Made by a program: the position numbers and the translations under genes | Assembly (NCBI RefSeq): GCF_029227915.1 | Contig: NC_079885.1 | Span: forward strand, 2,790,001 to 2,854,000 | DNA length: 64,000 bases | Reading direction: 5' to 3' | Source: Hydractinia symbiolongicarpus | Taxonomy: Eukaryota; Cnidaria; Hydrozoa; Anthoathecata; Hydractiniidae | Notes under the pieces: generated by a model | Told to the model about the DNA's origin: nothing | What the model saw: only the letters and a program-made list of their open reading frames with translations | The model's database searches: none | Shown here: positions 1 to 13,859 of the stretch, one piece after another | How the letters are laid out: every line of letters begins with the position of its first letter | How positions within the stretch are numbered: position 1 is the stretch's first letter

Positions 1-1095
1 TTTGCCGTTGATTAAACCTCTTTCATTAAGCGTCTCATCAAAAATGAAAACATTTTTGAAAACTACAAGTCTCATGCGTTTTAGTGGTGAAAAAAAAATT
101 TAAAAAATCGTACGGGAAATGAGTTTACTCCCTGGGTACTTTCTTTGTATACTTTTGACAATACGGGACGAGTCCGGGATTTACGGGAAATCGCAGGTTT
201 TCGTTTGCCGGCGATTAAACTTCTTTTATTTAGCGTCTCATCAAAAATGAAAACATTTTTGAAAACTACAAGTCTTATGCGTTTTAGTGGTGAAAAAATA
301 ATTTAAAAAATCGTTCTGGAAATGAGTTTACTCACAGGGTACTTTCTTTGAATACATTCGACTATGCAGGCCAAGCCCGGGATTTACAGGAAATCGCGGG
401 TTTTGTTTGCCGGTGATTAAACCTCTTTCATTAAGCGTCTCATCAAAAATGAAAACATTTTTGAAAACTACAAGTCTCATGCGTTTTAGTGGTGAAAAAA
501 AAATTTAAAAAATCGTACGGGAAATGAGTTTACTCCCTGGGTACTTTCTTTGTATACATTCGCCTATACGGGCCAAGCCCGGGATTTACGGGAAATCGCG
601 GGATTTCGTTTGCCGGCAATTAAACCTATTTCATTAAGCGTCTCATCAAAAACGAAAACATTTTTGAAAACTGCAAGTCTCATGCGTTTTAGTGGTGAAA
701 AGATAATTTAAAAAATCGTTTTGGAAATGAGTTTACTCACAGGGTACTTTCTTTGTACACATTCGCCTATACGGGCCAAGCCCGGGATTTACGGGAAATC
801 GCGGGTTTTTGTTTGCCGGCGATTAAACCACTTTCATTAAGCGTCTCATCAAAAATGAAAACATTTCTGAAAACTACAAGTCTCATGGGCTTTAGTGGTG
901 AAATAATAATTTAAAAAATCGTTCGGGAAATGAGTTTACTCCCTGGGTACTTTCTTTGTATACTTTTGACTATACGGCCGATTCCGAGATTTACGGGAAA
1001 TCGCAGGTTTTCGTTTGCCGGCGAATAAACTTCTTTTATTCAGCGTCTCATCAAAAATGAAAACATTTTTGAAAACTACAAGTCTCATGCGTTTT
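1..1095 (+). repeat. Satellite block, first copy of a 2,434-bp-offset duplication
   Basis: The run of about five monomers at the window start reappears from base 2435. Shared marks include TTTGCCGTTGATTAAAC at the first base, GACAATACGG, ACTATGCAGGCC, TTTGTACACATTCGCC and the truncated CGG(C/T)(T/C)GATTCC monomer. Divergence begins near 1,095, where this copy has GTGATGAAAAAAAAATTT and the other has GAAAATATAATTT. The intervening 1.1-2.4 kb is made of related monomers in a different order. Confidence 0.8.
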
Positions 1096-2434
1096 AGTGA
1101 TGAAAAAAAAATTTAAAAAATCGTTCGGGAAATGAGTTTACTCCCTGGGTACTTTCTTTGTATACATTCGCCTATACGGGCCAAGCCCGGGATTTACGGG
1201 AAATCGCGGGTTTTCGTTTGCCGGCGATTAAACTACTTTCATTAAGCGTCTCATCAAAAATGAAAACTTTTCTGAAAACTACAAGTCTCATGGGCTTTAG
1301 TGGTGAAATAATAATTTAAAAAATCGTTCTGGAAATGAGTTTACTCCCTGGGTACTTTCTTTGTATACTTTCGCCTATACGGGCCAAGCCCGGGATTTAC
1401 GGAAAATCGCGGGTTTTCGTTTGCCGGCGATTAAACTACTTTCATTAAGCGTCTCATCAAAAATAAAAACATTTCTGAAAACTACAAGTCTCATGGGCTT
1501 TAGTGGTGAAATAATAATTTAAAAAATCGTTCGGGAAATGAGTTTACTCACAGGGTACTTTCTTTGAATACATTCGACTATACGGGCCAAGCCCGGGATT
1601 TACAGGAAATGGCGGGTTTTCGTTTGCCGGCGATTAAACCTCTTTCATTAAGCGTCTCATCAAAAATGATAACATTTTTAAAAACTACAAGTCTCATGCG
1701 TTTTAGTGGTGAAAAAAAAATTTAAAAAATCGTTCGGGAAATGAGTTTACTCCCTGGGTACTTTCTTTGTATACATTCGCCTATACGGGCCAAGCCCGGG
1801 ATTTACGGGAAATCGCGGGTTTTCGTTTGCCGGCGATTAAACTACTTTCATTAAGCGTCTCATCAAAAATGAAAACATTTCTGAAAACTACAAGTCTCAT
1901 GGGCTTTAGTGGTGAAATAATAATTTAAAAAATCGTTCGGGAAATGAGTTTACTCCCTGGGTACTTTCTTTGTATACATTCGCCTATACGGGCCAAGCCC
2001 GGGATTTACGGGAAATCGCGGGATTTTGTTTGCCGGCGATTAAACCTCTTTCATTAAGCGTCTCATCAAAAACGAAAATATTTTTGAAAACTGCAAGTTT
2101 TATGCGTTTTAGTGGTGATAAGATAATTTAAAAAATCGTTTTGGAAATGAGTTTACTCACAGGGTACTTTCTTTGTATACATTCGCCTATACGGGCCAAG
2201 CCCGGGATTTACGGGAAATCGCAGGTTTTTGTTTGCCGGCGATTAAACTTCTTTTATTCAGCGTCTTATCAAAAATGAAAACATTTTTGAAAACTACAAG
2301 TCTTATGCGTTTTAGTGGTGAAAAAATAATTTAAAAAATCGTTCTGGAAATGAGTTTACTCACAGGGTACTTTCTTTGAATACATTCGACTATACGGGCC
2401 AAGCCCAGGATTTACAGGAAATCGCGGGTTTTCG

Positions 2435-3529
2435 TTTGCCGTTGATTAAACCTCTTTCATTAAGCGTCTCATCAAAAATGAAAACATTTTTGAAAACTAC
2501 AAGTCTCATGCGTTTTAGTGGTGAAAAAAAAATTTAAAAAATCGTACGGGAAATGAGTTTACTCCCTGGGAACTTTCTTTGTATACTTTTGACAATACGG
2601 GCCGAGTCCGGGATTTACGGGAAATCGCAGGTTTTCGTTTGCCGGCGATTAAACTTCTTTTATTCAGCGTCTCATCAAAAATGAAAACATTTTTGAAAAC
2701 TACAAGTCTTATGCGTTTTAGTGGTGAAAAAATAATTTAAAAAATCGTTCTGGAAATGAGTTTACTCACAGGGTACTTTCTTTGAATACATTCGACTATG
2801 CAGGCCAAGCCCGGGATTTACAGGAAATCGCGGGTTTTCGTTTGCCGGTGATTAAACCTCTTTCATTAAGCGTCTCATCAAAAATGAAAACATTTTTGAA
2901 AACTACAAGTCTCATGCGTTTTAGTGGTGAAAAAAAAATTTAAAAAATCGTACGGGAAATGAGTTTACTCCCTGGGTACTTTCTTTGTATACATTCGCCT
3001 ATACGGGCCAAGCCCGGGATTTACGGGAAATCGCGGGATTTCGTTTGCCGGCAATTAAACCTCTTTCATTAAGCGTCTCATCAAAAACGAAAACATTTTT
3101 GAAAACTGCAAGTCTCATGCGTTTTAGTGGTGAAAAGATAATTTAAAAAATCGTTTTGGAAATGAGTTTACTCACAGGGTACTTTCTTTGTACACATTCG
3201 CCTATACGGGCCAAGCCCGGGATTTACGGGAAATCGCGGGTTTTTGTTTGCCGGCGATTAAACCACTTTCATTAAGCGTCTCATCAAAAATGAAAACATT
3301 TCTGAAAACTACAAGTCTCATGGGCTTTAGTGGTGAAATAATAATTTAAAAAATCGTTCGGGAAATGAGTTTACTCCCTGGGTACTTTCTTTGTATACTT
3401 TTGACTATACGGCTGATTCCGGGATTTACGGGAAATCGCAGGTTTTCGTTTGCCGGCGAATAAACTTCTTTTATTCAGCGTCTCATCAAAAATGAAAACA
3501 TTTTTGAAAACTACAAGTCTCATGCGTTT
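2435..3529 (+). repeat. Satellite block, second copy of the 2,434-bp-offset duplication
   Basis: It matches bases 1-1095 at an offset of 2,434, close to 12 monomers, with only scattered single-base differences such as GGGACG to GGGCCG. It runs on into the 4-monomer repeats that follow. Confidence 0.8.
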
Positions 3530-4665
3530 TAGTGGTGAAAATATAATTTAAAAAATCGTTTTGGAAATGAGTTTACTCACAGGGTACTTTCTTTGTATAC
3601 ATTCGACTATACGGGCCAAGCCCGGGATTTACAGGAAATCGCGGGTTTTCGTTTGCCGGTGATTAAACCTCTTTCATTAAGCGTCTCATCAAAAATGAAA
3701 ACATTTTTAAAAACTACAAGTCTCATGGGTTTTAGTGGTGAAATAATAATTTAAAAAATCGTTCTGGAAATGAGTTTACTCCCTGGGTACTTTCTTTGTA
3801 TACATTCGCCTATACGGGCCAAGCCCGGGATTTACGGGAAATCGCGGGTTTTCGTTTGCCGGCGATTAAACCTCTTTCATTAAGCGTCTCATCAAAAACG
3901 AAAACATTTTTGAAAACTGCAAGTCTCATGCGTTTTAGTGGTGAAAAGATAATTTAAAAAATCGTTTTGGAAATGAGTTTACTCACAGGGTACTTTCTTT
4001 GTACACATTCGCCTATACGGGCCAAGCCCGGGATTTACGGGAAATCGCGGGTTTTTGTTTGCCGGCGATTAAACCACTTTCATTAAGCGTCTCATCAAAA
4101 ATGAAAACATTTCTGAAAACTACAAGTCTCATGGGCTTTAGTGGTGAAATAATAATTTAAAAAATCGTTCGGGAAATGAGTTTACTCCCTGGGTACTTTC
4201 TTTGTATACTTTTGACTATACGGCCGATTCCGGGATTTACGGGAAATCGCAGGTTTTCGTTTGCCGGCGAATAAACTTCTTTTATTCAGCGTCTCATCAA
4301 AAATGAAAACATTTTTGAAAACTACAAGTCTCATGCGTTTTAGTGGTGAAAATATAATTTAAAAAATCGTTTTGGAAATGAGTTTACTCACAGGGTACTT
4401 TCTTTGTATACATTCGACTATACGGGCCAAGCCCGGGATTTACGGAAAATCACGGGTTTTCGTTTGCCGGCGATTAAACCACTTTCATTCAGCGTCTCAT
4501 CAAAAATGAAAACATTTTTAAAAACTACAAGTCTCATGGGTTTTAGTGGTGAAATAATAATTTAAAAAATCGTTCTGGAAATGAGTTTACTCACAGGGTA
4601 CTTTCTTTGAATACATTCGACTATACGGGCCAAGCCCGGGATTTACAGGAAATCGCGGGTTTTCG
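3044..4665 (+). repeat. Two tandem copies of an 811-bp, 4-monomer HOR
   Basis: The AAAAACGAAAAC/ACTGCAAG monomer falls at 3044 and 3855. It is followed each time by a CATTTCTG/ATGGGC monomer, a GCGAATAAAC monomer with GAAAATATAA, and an ATGGGTTTTAG monomer, giving a unit of 811 bp. A further related copy of most of the unit lies at about 5.5-6.2 kb. The intervening 4.7-5.5 kb uses other monomers, so the 4-mer pattern here is broken rather than uniform. Confidence 0.75.
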
Positions 4666-7385
4666 TTTGCCGGCGATTAAACCTCTTTCATTAAGCGTCT
4701 CATCAAAAACGAAAACATTTTTGAAAACTGCAAGTCTCATGCGTTTTAGTGGTGATAAGATAATTTAAAAAATCGTTTTGGAAGTGAGTTTACTCACAGG
4801 GTACTTTCTTTGTATACATTCGCCTATACGGGCCAAGCCCGGGATTTACGGGAAATCGCGGGTTGTCGTTTGCCGGCGATTAAACCTCTTTCATTAAGCG
4901 TCTCATCAAAAATGAAAACATTTCTAAAAACTACAAGTCTCATGCGTTTTAGTGGTGAAAAAATAATTTAAAAAATCGTTCGGGAAATGGGTTCACTCCC
5001 TGGGTACTTTCTTTGTATACTTTTGACAATACGGGCCGAGTCTGGGATTTACGGGAAATCGCAGGTTTTCGTTTGCCGGCGATTAAACTTCTTTTATTCA
5101 GCGTCTCATCAAAAATGAAAACATTTTTGAAAACTACAAGTCTTATGCGTTTTAGTGGTGAAAAAATAATTTAAAAAATCGTCCTGGAAATGAGTTTACT
5201 CACAGGGTACTTTCTTTGAATACATTCGACTATGCAGGCCAAGCCCGGGATTTACAGGAAATCGCGGGTTTTCATTTGCCGGTGATTAAACCTCTTTCAT
5301 TAAGCGTCTCATCAAAAATGAAAACATTTTTAAAAACTACAAGTCTTATGCGTTTTAGTGGTGAAAAAATATTTTAAAAAATCGTTTTGGAAATGAGCTT
5401 ACTCACAGGGTACTTTCTTTGTATACATTCGCCTATACGGGCCAAGCCCAGGATTTACGGGAAATCGCGGGTTTTCGTTTGCCGGCGATTAAACCACTTT
5501 CATTAAGCGTCTCATCAAAAACGAAAACATTTTTGAAAACTGCAAGTCTCATGCGTTTTAGTGGTGAAAAGATAATTTAAAAAATCGTTTTGGAAATGAG
5601 CTTACTCACAGGGTACTTTCTTTGTATACATTCGCCTATACGGGCCAAGCCCGGGATTTACGGGAAATCGCGGGTTTTCGTTTGCCGGCGATTAAACCAC
5701 TTTCATTAAGCGTCTCATCAAAGATGAAAACATTTCTGAAAACTACAAGTCTCATGGGCTTTAGTGGTGAAATAATAATTTAAAAAATCGTTCGGGAAAT
5801 CAGTTTACTCCCTGGGTACTTTCTTTGTATACTTTTGACTATACGGCCGATTCCGGGATTTACGGGAAATCGCAGGTTTTCGTTTGCCAGCGAATAAACT
5901 TCTTTTATTCAGCGTCTCATCAAAAATGAAAACATTTTTGAAAACTACAAGTCTAATGCGTTTTAGTGGTGAAAAGATAATTTAAAAAATCGTTTTGGAA
6001 ATGAGTTTACTCACATGGTACTTTCTTTGTATACATTCGACTATACGGGCCAAGCCCGGGATTTACGGGAAATCACGGGTTTTCGTTTGCCGGCGATTAA
6101 ACCACTTTCATTCAGCGTCTCATCAAAAATGAAAACATTTTTAAAAACTACAAGTCTCATGGGCTTTAGTGGTGAAATAATAATTTAAAAAATCGTTTGG
6201 GAAATGAGTTTAGTCCCTGGGTACTTTCTTTGTATACTTTTGACAATACGGGCCGAGTCCGGGAATTACGGGAAGTCGCGGGTTTTCGTTTGCCGGCGAT
6301 TAAACTTCTTTTATTCAGCGTCTCATCAAAAATGAAAATATTTTTAAAAACTACAAGTCTCATGGGCTTTAGTGGTGAAATAATAATTTAAAAAATCGTT
6401 CGGGAAATGAGTTTACTCTCTGGGTACTTTCTTTGTATACTTTTGACTATACGGCCGATTCCGGGATTTACGGGAAATTGCAGGTTTTCGTTTGCCGGCG
6501 AATAAACTTCTTTTATTCAGCGTCTCATCAAAAATGAAAACATTTTTGAAAACTACAAGTCTCATGCGTTTTAGTGGGGAAAAGATAATTTAAAAAATCG
6601 TTTTGGAAATGAGTTTACTCACAGGGTACTTTCTTTGTATACATTCGACTATACGGGCCAAGCCCGGGATTTACGGGAAATCACGGGTTTTCGTTTGCCG
6701 GCGATTAAACCACTTTCATTCAGCGTCTCATCAAAAATGAAAACATTTTTAAAACCTACAAGTCTCATGGGCTTTAGTGGTGAAATAATAATTTAAAAAA
6801 TCGTTTGGGAAATGACTTTAGTCCCTGGGTACTTTCTTTGTATACTTTTGACAATACGGGCCGAGTCCTGCATTTACGGGAAATCGCAGGTTTTCGTTTG
6901 CCGGCGATTAAACTTCTTTTATTCAGCGTCTCATCAAAAATGAAAACATTTTTGAAAACTACAAGTCTCATGCGTTTTAGTGGTGAAAAAATAATTCAAA
7001 AAATCGTTCGGGAAATGGGTTTACTCCCTGGGTACTTTCTTTGTATAATTTTGACTATACAAGCCGAGTCCGAGAATTAGGGGAAATCGCGGGTTTTCTT
7101 TTGCCGGAGATTAAACCACTTTCATTAAGCGTCTCATCAAAAATGAAAACATTTCTGAAAACTACAAGTCTCATGGGCTTTAGTGGTGAAATAATAATTT
7201 AAAAAATCGTTCGGGAAATCAGTTTACTCCCTGGGTACTTTCTTTGTATACTTTTGACAATACGGGCCGAGTCTGGGAATTACGGGATGTCGCGGGTTTT
7301 CGTTTGCCGGCGATTAAACTTCTTTTATTCAGCGTCTCATCAAAAATGAAAATATTTTTAAAAACTACAAGTCTCATGGGCTTTA
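4666..7385 (+). repeat. Mosaic satellite segment with shuffled monomer variants
   Basis: The monomers are of the same variant set as 1-4.6 kb but with no single regular period. Recognisable pieces include the AAAACGAAAAC monomer at about 4.7 and 5.5 kb, CGGCCGATTCCGGG at about 5.84 and 6.45 kb, and GTTTAGTCCCTGGG monomers at about 6.2 and 6.8 kb. Nothing other than satellite is present. The reading frames here of up to 91 codons are by-products of the repeat. Confidence 0.8.
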
Positions 7386-8195
7386 GTGGTGAAATAATAA
7401 TTTAAAAAATCGTTCGGGAAATGAGTTTACTCCCTGGGTACTTTCTTTGTATACTTTTGACTATATGGCTGATTCCGGGATTTACGGGAAATTGCAGGTT
7501 TTCGTTTGCCGGCGAATAAACTTCTTTTATTCAGCGTCTCATCAAAAATGAAAACATTTTAGAAAACTACAAGTCTCATGCGTTTTAGTGGTAAAAAGAT
7601 AATTTAAAAAATCGTTCTGGAAATGAGTTTACTCACAGGGTACTTTCTTTGTATACATTCGACTATAGGGGCCAAGCCCGGGATTTACGGGAAATCACGG
7701 GTTTTCGTTTGCCGGCGATTAAACCACTTTCATCCAGCGTCTCATCAAAAATGAAAACATTTTTAAAAACTACAAGTCTCATGGGCTTTAGTGGTGAAAT
7801 AATAATTTAAAAAATCGTTCGGGAAATGAGTTTACTCCCTGGGTACTTTCTTTGTATACTTTTGACTATATGGCTGATTCCGGGATTTACGGGAAATTGC
7901 AGGTTTTCGTTTGCCGGCGAATAAACTTCTTTTATTCAGCGTCTCATCAAAAATGAAAACATTTTAGAAAACTACAAGTCTCATGCGTTTTAGTGGTAAA
8001 AAGATAATTTAAAAAATCGTTCTGGAAATGAGTTTACTCACAGGGTACTTTCTTTGTATACATTCGACTATAGGGGCCAAGCCCGGGATTTACGGGAAAT
8101 CACGGGTTTTCGTTTGCCGGCGATTAAACCACTTTCATCCAGCGTCTCATCAAAAATGAAAACATTTTTAAAAACTACAAGTCTCATGGGCTTTA
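7386..8195 (+). repeat. Tandem duplication of a 2-monomer unit (405 bp)
   Basis: A dimer carrying TATATGGCTGATTCC, then CATTTTAGAAAAC with GTGGTAAAAAGATAA, then CTATAGGGGCC and TTCATCCAGCG, occurs twice in a row at an offset of 405 bp. The same dimer reappears at about 14.96, 16.58, 19.02 and 20.64 kb, so it is a mobile module within the array. Related versions with CATTTTTGAAAAC lie near 10.1 and 22.9 kb. Confidence 0.8.
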
Positions 8196-11100
8196 GTGGC
8201 GAAATAATAATTTAAAAAATCGTTTGGGAAATGAGTTTAGTCCCTGGGTACTTTCTTTGTATACTTTTGACAATACGGGCCGAGTCCGGGATTTACGCGA
8301 AATCGCAGGTTTTTGTTTGCCGGCGATTAAACTTCTTTTATTCAGCGTCTCATCAAAAATGAAAACATTTTTGAAAACTACAAGTCTCATGCGTTTTAGT
8401 GGTGAAAAAATAATTCAAAAAATCGTTCGGGAAATGGGTTTACTCCCTGGGTACTTTCTTTGTATAATTTTGACTATACAAGCCGAGTCCGGGAATTACG
8501 GGAAATCGCGGGTTTTCTTTTGCCGGAGATTAAACCTCTTTCATTAAGCGTGTCATCAAAAATGAAAAAATTTTTGAAAACTACAAGTCTCATGCATTTT
8601 AGTGGTGAAAAAAAATTTAAAAAATCATTCGGGAAATGAGTTTACTCCCTGGGTACTTTCTTTGTATACATTCAACTACACGGGCCAAGCCCGGCATTTA
8701 GGGGAAATTGCTGGTTTTCGTTTGCCGGCGATTAAACCTCTTTCATTAAGCGTCTCATCAAAAATGAAAACATTTAAAAAAAAACTACAAGTCTCATGGG
8801 CTTTAGTGGTGAAATAATAATTTAAAAAATCGTTCTGGAAATGAGTTTACTCACAGGGTACTTTCTTTGTATACATTCGACTATAGGGGCCAAGCCCGGG
8901 ATTTACGGGAAATCACGGGTTTTCGTTTGCCGGCAATTAAACCACTTTCATCCAGCGTCTCATCAAAAATGAAAACATTTTTAAAAACTACAAGTCTCAT
9001 GGGCTTTAGTGGTGAAAAAAAATTTAAAAAATCATTCGGGAAATGAGTTTACTCCCTGGGTACTTTCTTTGTATACATTCAACTACACGGGCCAAGCCCG
9101 GCATTTAGGGGAAATTGCAGGTTTTCGTTTGCCGGCGAATAAACTTCTTTTATTCAGCGTCTCATCAAAAATGAAAACATTTTAGAAAACTACAAGTCTC
9201 ATGCGTTTTAGTGGTAAAAAGATAATTTAAAAAATCGTTCTGGAAATGAGTTTACTCACAGGGTACTTTCTTTGTATACATTCGACTATAGGGGCCAAGC
9301 CCGGGATTTACGGGAAATCACGGGTTTTCGTTTGCCGGCGATTAAACCACTTTCATCCAGCGTCTCATCAAAAATGAAAACATTTTTAAAAACTACAAGT
9401 CTCATGGGCTTTAGTGGCGAAATAATAATTTAAAAAATCGTTTGGGAAATGAGTTTAGTCCCTGGGTACTTTCTTTGTATACTTTTGACAATACGGGCCG
9501 AGTCCGGGATTTACGCGAAATCGCAGGTTTTTGTTTGCCGGCGATTAAACTTCTTTTATTCAGCGTCTCACCAAAAATGAAAACATTTTTGAAAACTACA
9601 AGTCTCATGCGTTTTAGTGGTGAAAAAATAATTCAAAAAATCGTTCGGGAAATGGGTTTACTCCCTGGGTACTTTCTTTGTATAATTTTGACTATACAAG
9701 CCGAGTCCGGGAATTACGGGAAATCGCGGGTTTTCTTTTGCCGGAGATTAAACCTCTTTCATTAAGCGTCTCATCAAAAATGAAAAAATTTTTGAAAACT
9801 ACAAGTCTCATGCATTTTAGTGGTGAAAAAAAATTTAAAAAATCATTCGGGAAATGAGTTTACTCCCTGGGTACTTTCTTTGTATACATTCAACTACACG
9901 GGCCAAGCCCGGCATTTAGGGGAAATTGCTGGTTTTCGTTTGCCGGCGATTAAACCTCTTTCATTAAGCGTCTCATCAAAAATGAAAACATTTAAAAAAA
10001 AACTACAAGTCTCATGGGCTTTAGTGGTGAAATAATAATTTAAAAAATCGTTCGGGAAATGAGTTTTATCCCTGGGTACTTTCTTTGTATACTTTTGACT
10101 ATATGGCTGATTCCGGGATTTACGGGAAATTGCAGGTTTTCGTTTGCCGGCGAATAAACTTCTTTTATTCAGCGTCTCATCAAAAATGAAAACATTTTTG
10201 AAAACTACAAGTCTCATGCGTTTTAGTGGTGAAAAGATAATTTAAAAAATCGTTCTGGAAATGAGTTTACTCACAGGGTACTTTCTTTGTATACATTCGA
10301 CTATAGGGACCAAGCCCGGGATTTACGGGAAATCACGGGTTTTCGTTTGCCGGCGATTAAACCACTTTCATTCAGCGTCTCATCAAAAATGAAAACATTT
10401 TTAAAAACTACAAGTCTCATGGGCTTTAGTGGCGAAATAATAATTTAAAAAATTGTTTGGGAAATGAGTTTAGTCCCTGGGTACTTTCTTTGTATACTTT
10501 TGACAATACAAGCCGAGTCCGGGATTTACGGGAAATCGCAGGTTTTTGTTTGCCGGCGATTAAACTTCTTTTATTCAGCGTCTCATCAAAAATGAAAACA
10601 TTTTTGAAAACTACAAGTCTCATGCGTTTTAGTGGTGAAAAAATAATTCAAAAAATCGTTCGGGAAATGGGTTTACTCCCTGGGTACTTTCTTTGTATAA
10701 TTTTGACTATACAAGCCGAGTCCGGGAATTACGGGAAATCGCGGGTTTTCTTTTGCCGGAGATTAAACCTCTTTCATTAAGCGTCTCATCAAAAATGAAA
10801 ACATTTTTGAAAACTACAAGTCTCATGCATTTTAGTGGTGAAAAAAAATTTAAAAAATCATTCGGGAAATGAGTTTACTCCCTGGGTACTTTCTTTGTAT
10901 ACATTCAACTACACGGGCCAAGCCCGGCATTTAGGGGAAATTGCTGGTTTTCGTTTGCCGGCGATTAAACCTTTTTCATTAAGCGTCTCATCAAAAATGA
11001 AAACATTGTTAAAAACTACAAGTCTCATGCGTTTTAGTGGTGAAAAAATAATTTAAAAAATCGCTCGGGAAATGAGTTTACTCCCTGGGTACTTTCTTTG

Positions 11101-13540
11101 TATACTTTTGACAATACGGGCCGAGTCCGGGATTTACGGGAAATCGCAGGTTTTCGTTTGCCGGCGATTAAACTTCTTTTATTCAGCGTCTCATCAAAAA
11201 TGAAAACAATTTTGAAAACTACAAGTCTTATGCGTTTTAGTGGTGAAAAAATAATTTAAAAAATCGTTCTGGAAATGAGTTTACTCACAGGGTACTTTCT
11301 TTGAATACATTCGACTATACGGGCCAAGCCCGGGATTTACAGGAAATCGCGGGTTTTCGTTTGCCGGCGATTAAACCTCTTTCATTAAGCGTCTCATCAA
11401 AAATGAAAACATTTTTGAAAACTACAAGTCTCATGCGTTTTAGTGGTGAAAAAAAAATTAAAAAATCGTTCGGGAAATGAGTTTACTCCCTGGGTACTTT
11501 CTTTGTATACATTCGCCTATACGGGCCAAGCCCGGGATTTACGGGAAATTGCGGGATTTCGCTTGCCGGCGATTAAACCTCTTTCATTAAGCTTCTCATC
11601 AAAAACGAAAACATTTTTGAAAACAGCAAGTCTCATGCGTTTTAGTGGTGAAAAGATAATTTAAAAAATCGTTTTGGAAATGAGTTTACTCACAGGGTAC
11701 TTTCTTTGTATACATTCGCCTATACGGGCCGAGTCCGGGAATTACGGGAAATCGCGGGTTTTCTTTTGCCGGAGATTAAACCTCTTTCATTAAGCGTCTC
11801 ATCAAAAATGAAAACATTTTTGAAAACTACAAGTCTCATGCGTTTTAGTGGTGAAAAAATAATTCAAAAAATCGTTCGGGAAATGGGTTTACTCCCTGGG
11901 TACTTTCTTTGTATAATTTTGACTATACAAGCCGAGTCCGGGAATTACGGGAAATCGCGGGTTTTCTTTTGCCGGAGATTAAACCACTTTCATTAAGCGT
12001 CTCATCAAAAATGAAAACATTTCTGAAAACTACAAGTCTCATGGGCTTTAGTGGTGAAATAATAATTTAAAAAATCGTTCGGGAAATCAGTTTACTCCCT
12101 GGGTACTTTCTTTGTATACTTTTGACAATACGGGCCGAGTCTGGGAACTACGGGAAGTCGCGGGTTTTCGTTTGCCGGCGATTAAACTTCTTTTATTCAG
12201 CGTCTCATCAGAAATGAAAACATTTTTAAAAACTACAAGTCTCATGGGCTTTAGTGGTGAAATAATAATTTAAAAAATCGTTCGGGAAATGAGTTTACTC
12301 CGTGGGTACTTTCTTTGTATACTTTTGACTATATGGCTCATTCCGGGATTTACGGGAAATTGCAGGTTTTCGTTTGCCGGCGAATAAACTTCTTTTATTC
12401 AGTGTCTCATCAAAAATGAAAACATTTTTGAAAACTACAAGTCTCATGCGTTTTAGTGGTGAAAAGATAATTTAAAAAATCGTTCTGGAAATGAGTTTAC
12501 TCAGAGGGTACTTTCTTTGTATACATTCGACTATAGGGGCCAAGCCCGGGATTTACGGGAAATCACGGGTTTTCGTTTGCCGGCGATTAAACCACTTTCA
12601 TTCAGCGTCTCATCAAAAATGAAAACATTTTTAAAAACTACAAGTCTCATGGGCTTTAGTAGCGAAATAATAATTTAAAAAATCGTTTGGGAAATGAGTT
12701 TAGTCCCTGGGTACTTTCTTTGTATACTTTTGACAATACGGGCCGAGTCCGGGATTTACGGGAAATCGCAGTTTTTTGTTTGCCGGCGATTAAACTTATT
12801 TTATTTAGCGTCTCATCAAAAATGAAAACATTTTTGAAAACTACAAGTCTCATGCGTTTTAGTGGTGAAAAAATAATTCAAAAAATCGTTCGGGAAATGG
12901 GTTTACTCCCTGGGTACTTTCTTTGTATAATTTTGACTATACAAGCCGAGTCCGGGAATTACGGGAAATCGCGGGTTTTCTTTTGCCGGAGATTAAACCT
13001 CTTTCATTAAGCGTCTCATCAAAAATGAAAACATTTTTGAAAACTACAAGTCTCATGCATTTTAGTGGTGAAAAAAATTTAAAAAATCATTCGGGAAACG
13101 AGTTTACTCCCTGGGTACTTTCTTTGTATACATTCAACTACACGGGCCAAGCCCGGCATTTAGGGGAAATTGCTGGTTTTCGTTTGCCGGCGATTAAACC
13201 TCTTTAAGCGTCTCATCAAAAATGAAAACATTGTTGAAAACTACAAGTCTCATTCGTTTTATTGGTGAAAAAATAATTTAAAAAATCGCTCGGGAAATGA
13301 GTTTTCTCCCTGGGTACTTTCTTTGTATACTTTTGACAATACGGGCCGAGTCCCGGATTTACGGGAAATCGCAGGTTTTCGTTTGCCGGCGATTAAACTT
13401 CTTTTATTCAGCGTCTCATCAAAAATAAAAACATTTTTGAAAACTACAAGTCTTATGCGTTTTAGTGGTGAAAAAATAATTTAAAAAATCGTTCTGGAAA
13501 TGAGTTTACTCACAGGGTACTTTCTTTGAATACATTCGAC
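7790..13540 (+). repeat. Segmental duplication within the satellite, copy 1 (~5.7 kb)
   Basis: The monomer order and private variants match the block at about 20.57-25.69 kb. The offset is 12,775 bp up to about 10.6 kb and 12,166 bp from about 11.4 kb, so the other copy is shorter by 609 bp, exactly three monomers. Shared private marks include CATTTAAAAAAAAACTAC, the AATTCAAAAAATCG stop-loss variant, TTAGTAGCGAAATAA and CCTCTTTAAGCG (a 4-bp deletion). An internal 1,218-bp offset (six monomers) repeats part of this block, about 7.9-8.8 kb against 9.1-10.0 kb. Confidence 0.8.
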
Positions 13541-13859
13541 TATACGGGCCAAGCCCGGGATTTACAGGAAATCGCGGGTTTTCGTGTGCCGGCGATTAAA
13601 CGTCTTTCATTAAGCGTCTCATCAAATATGAAAACATTTTTGAAAACTACAAGTCTCATGCGTTTTAGTGGTGAAAAAAAAATTAAAAAATCGTTCGGGA
13701 AATGAGTTTACTCCCTGGGTACTTTCTTTGTATACATTCGCCTATACGGGCCAAGCCCGGGATTTACGGGAAATTGCGGGATTTCGCTTGCCGGCGATTA
13801 AACCTCTTTCATTAAGCGTCTCATCAAAAACGAAAACATTTTTGAAAACTGCAAGTCTC

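Noticed and set aside
8193-8390. Recurring 65-codon frames on the minus strand opposite plus-strand frames
   Set aside because: They recur only because the monomer recurs. Both strands are open over the same AT-rich stretch, which is a property of the repeat. Sequence identity between copies equals that of the DNA generally.
8771-8787. A-tract CATTTAAAAAAAAACTAC as a retroelement poly(A) tail
   Set aside because: It is a local variant of CATTTTTGAAAACTAC within an intact monomer, with satellite continuing on both sides and no target-site duplication. It recurs as part of duplicated blocks.
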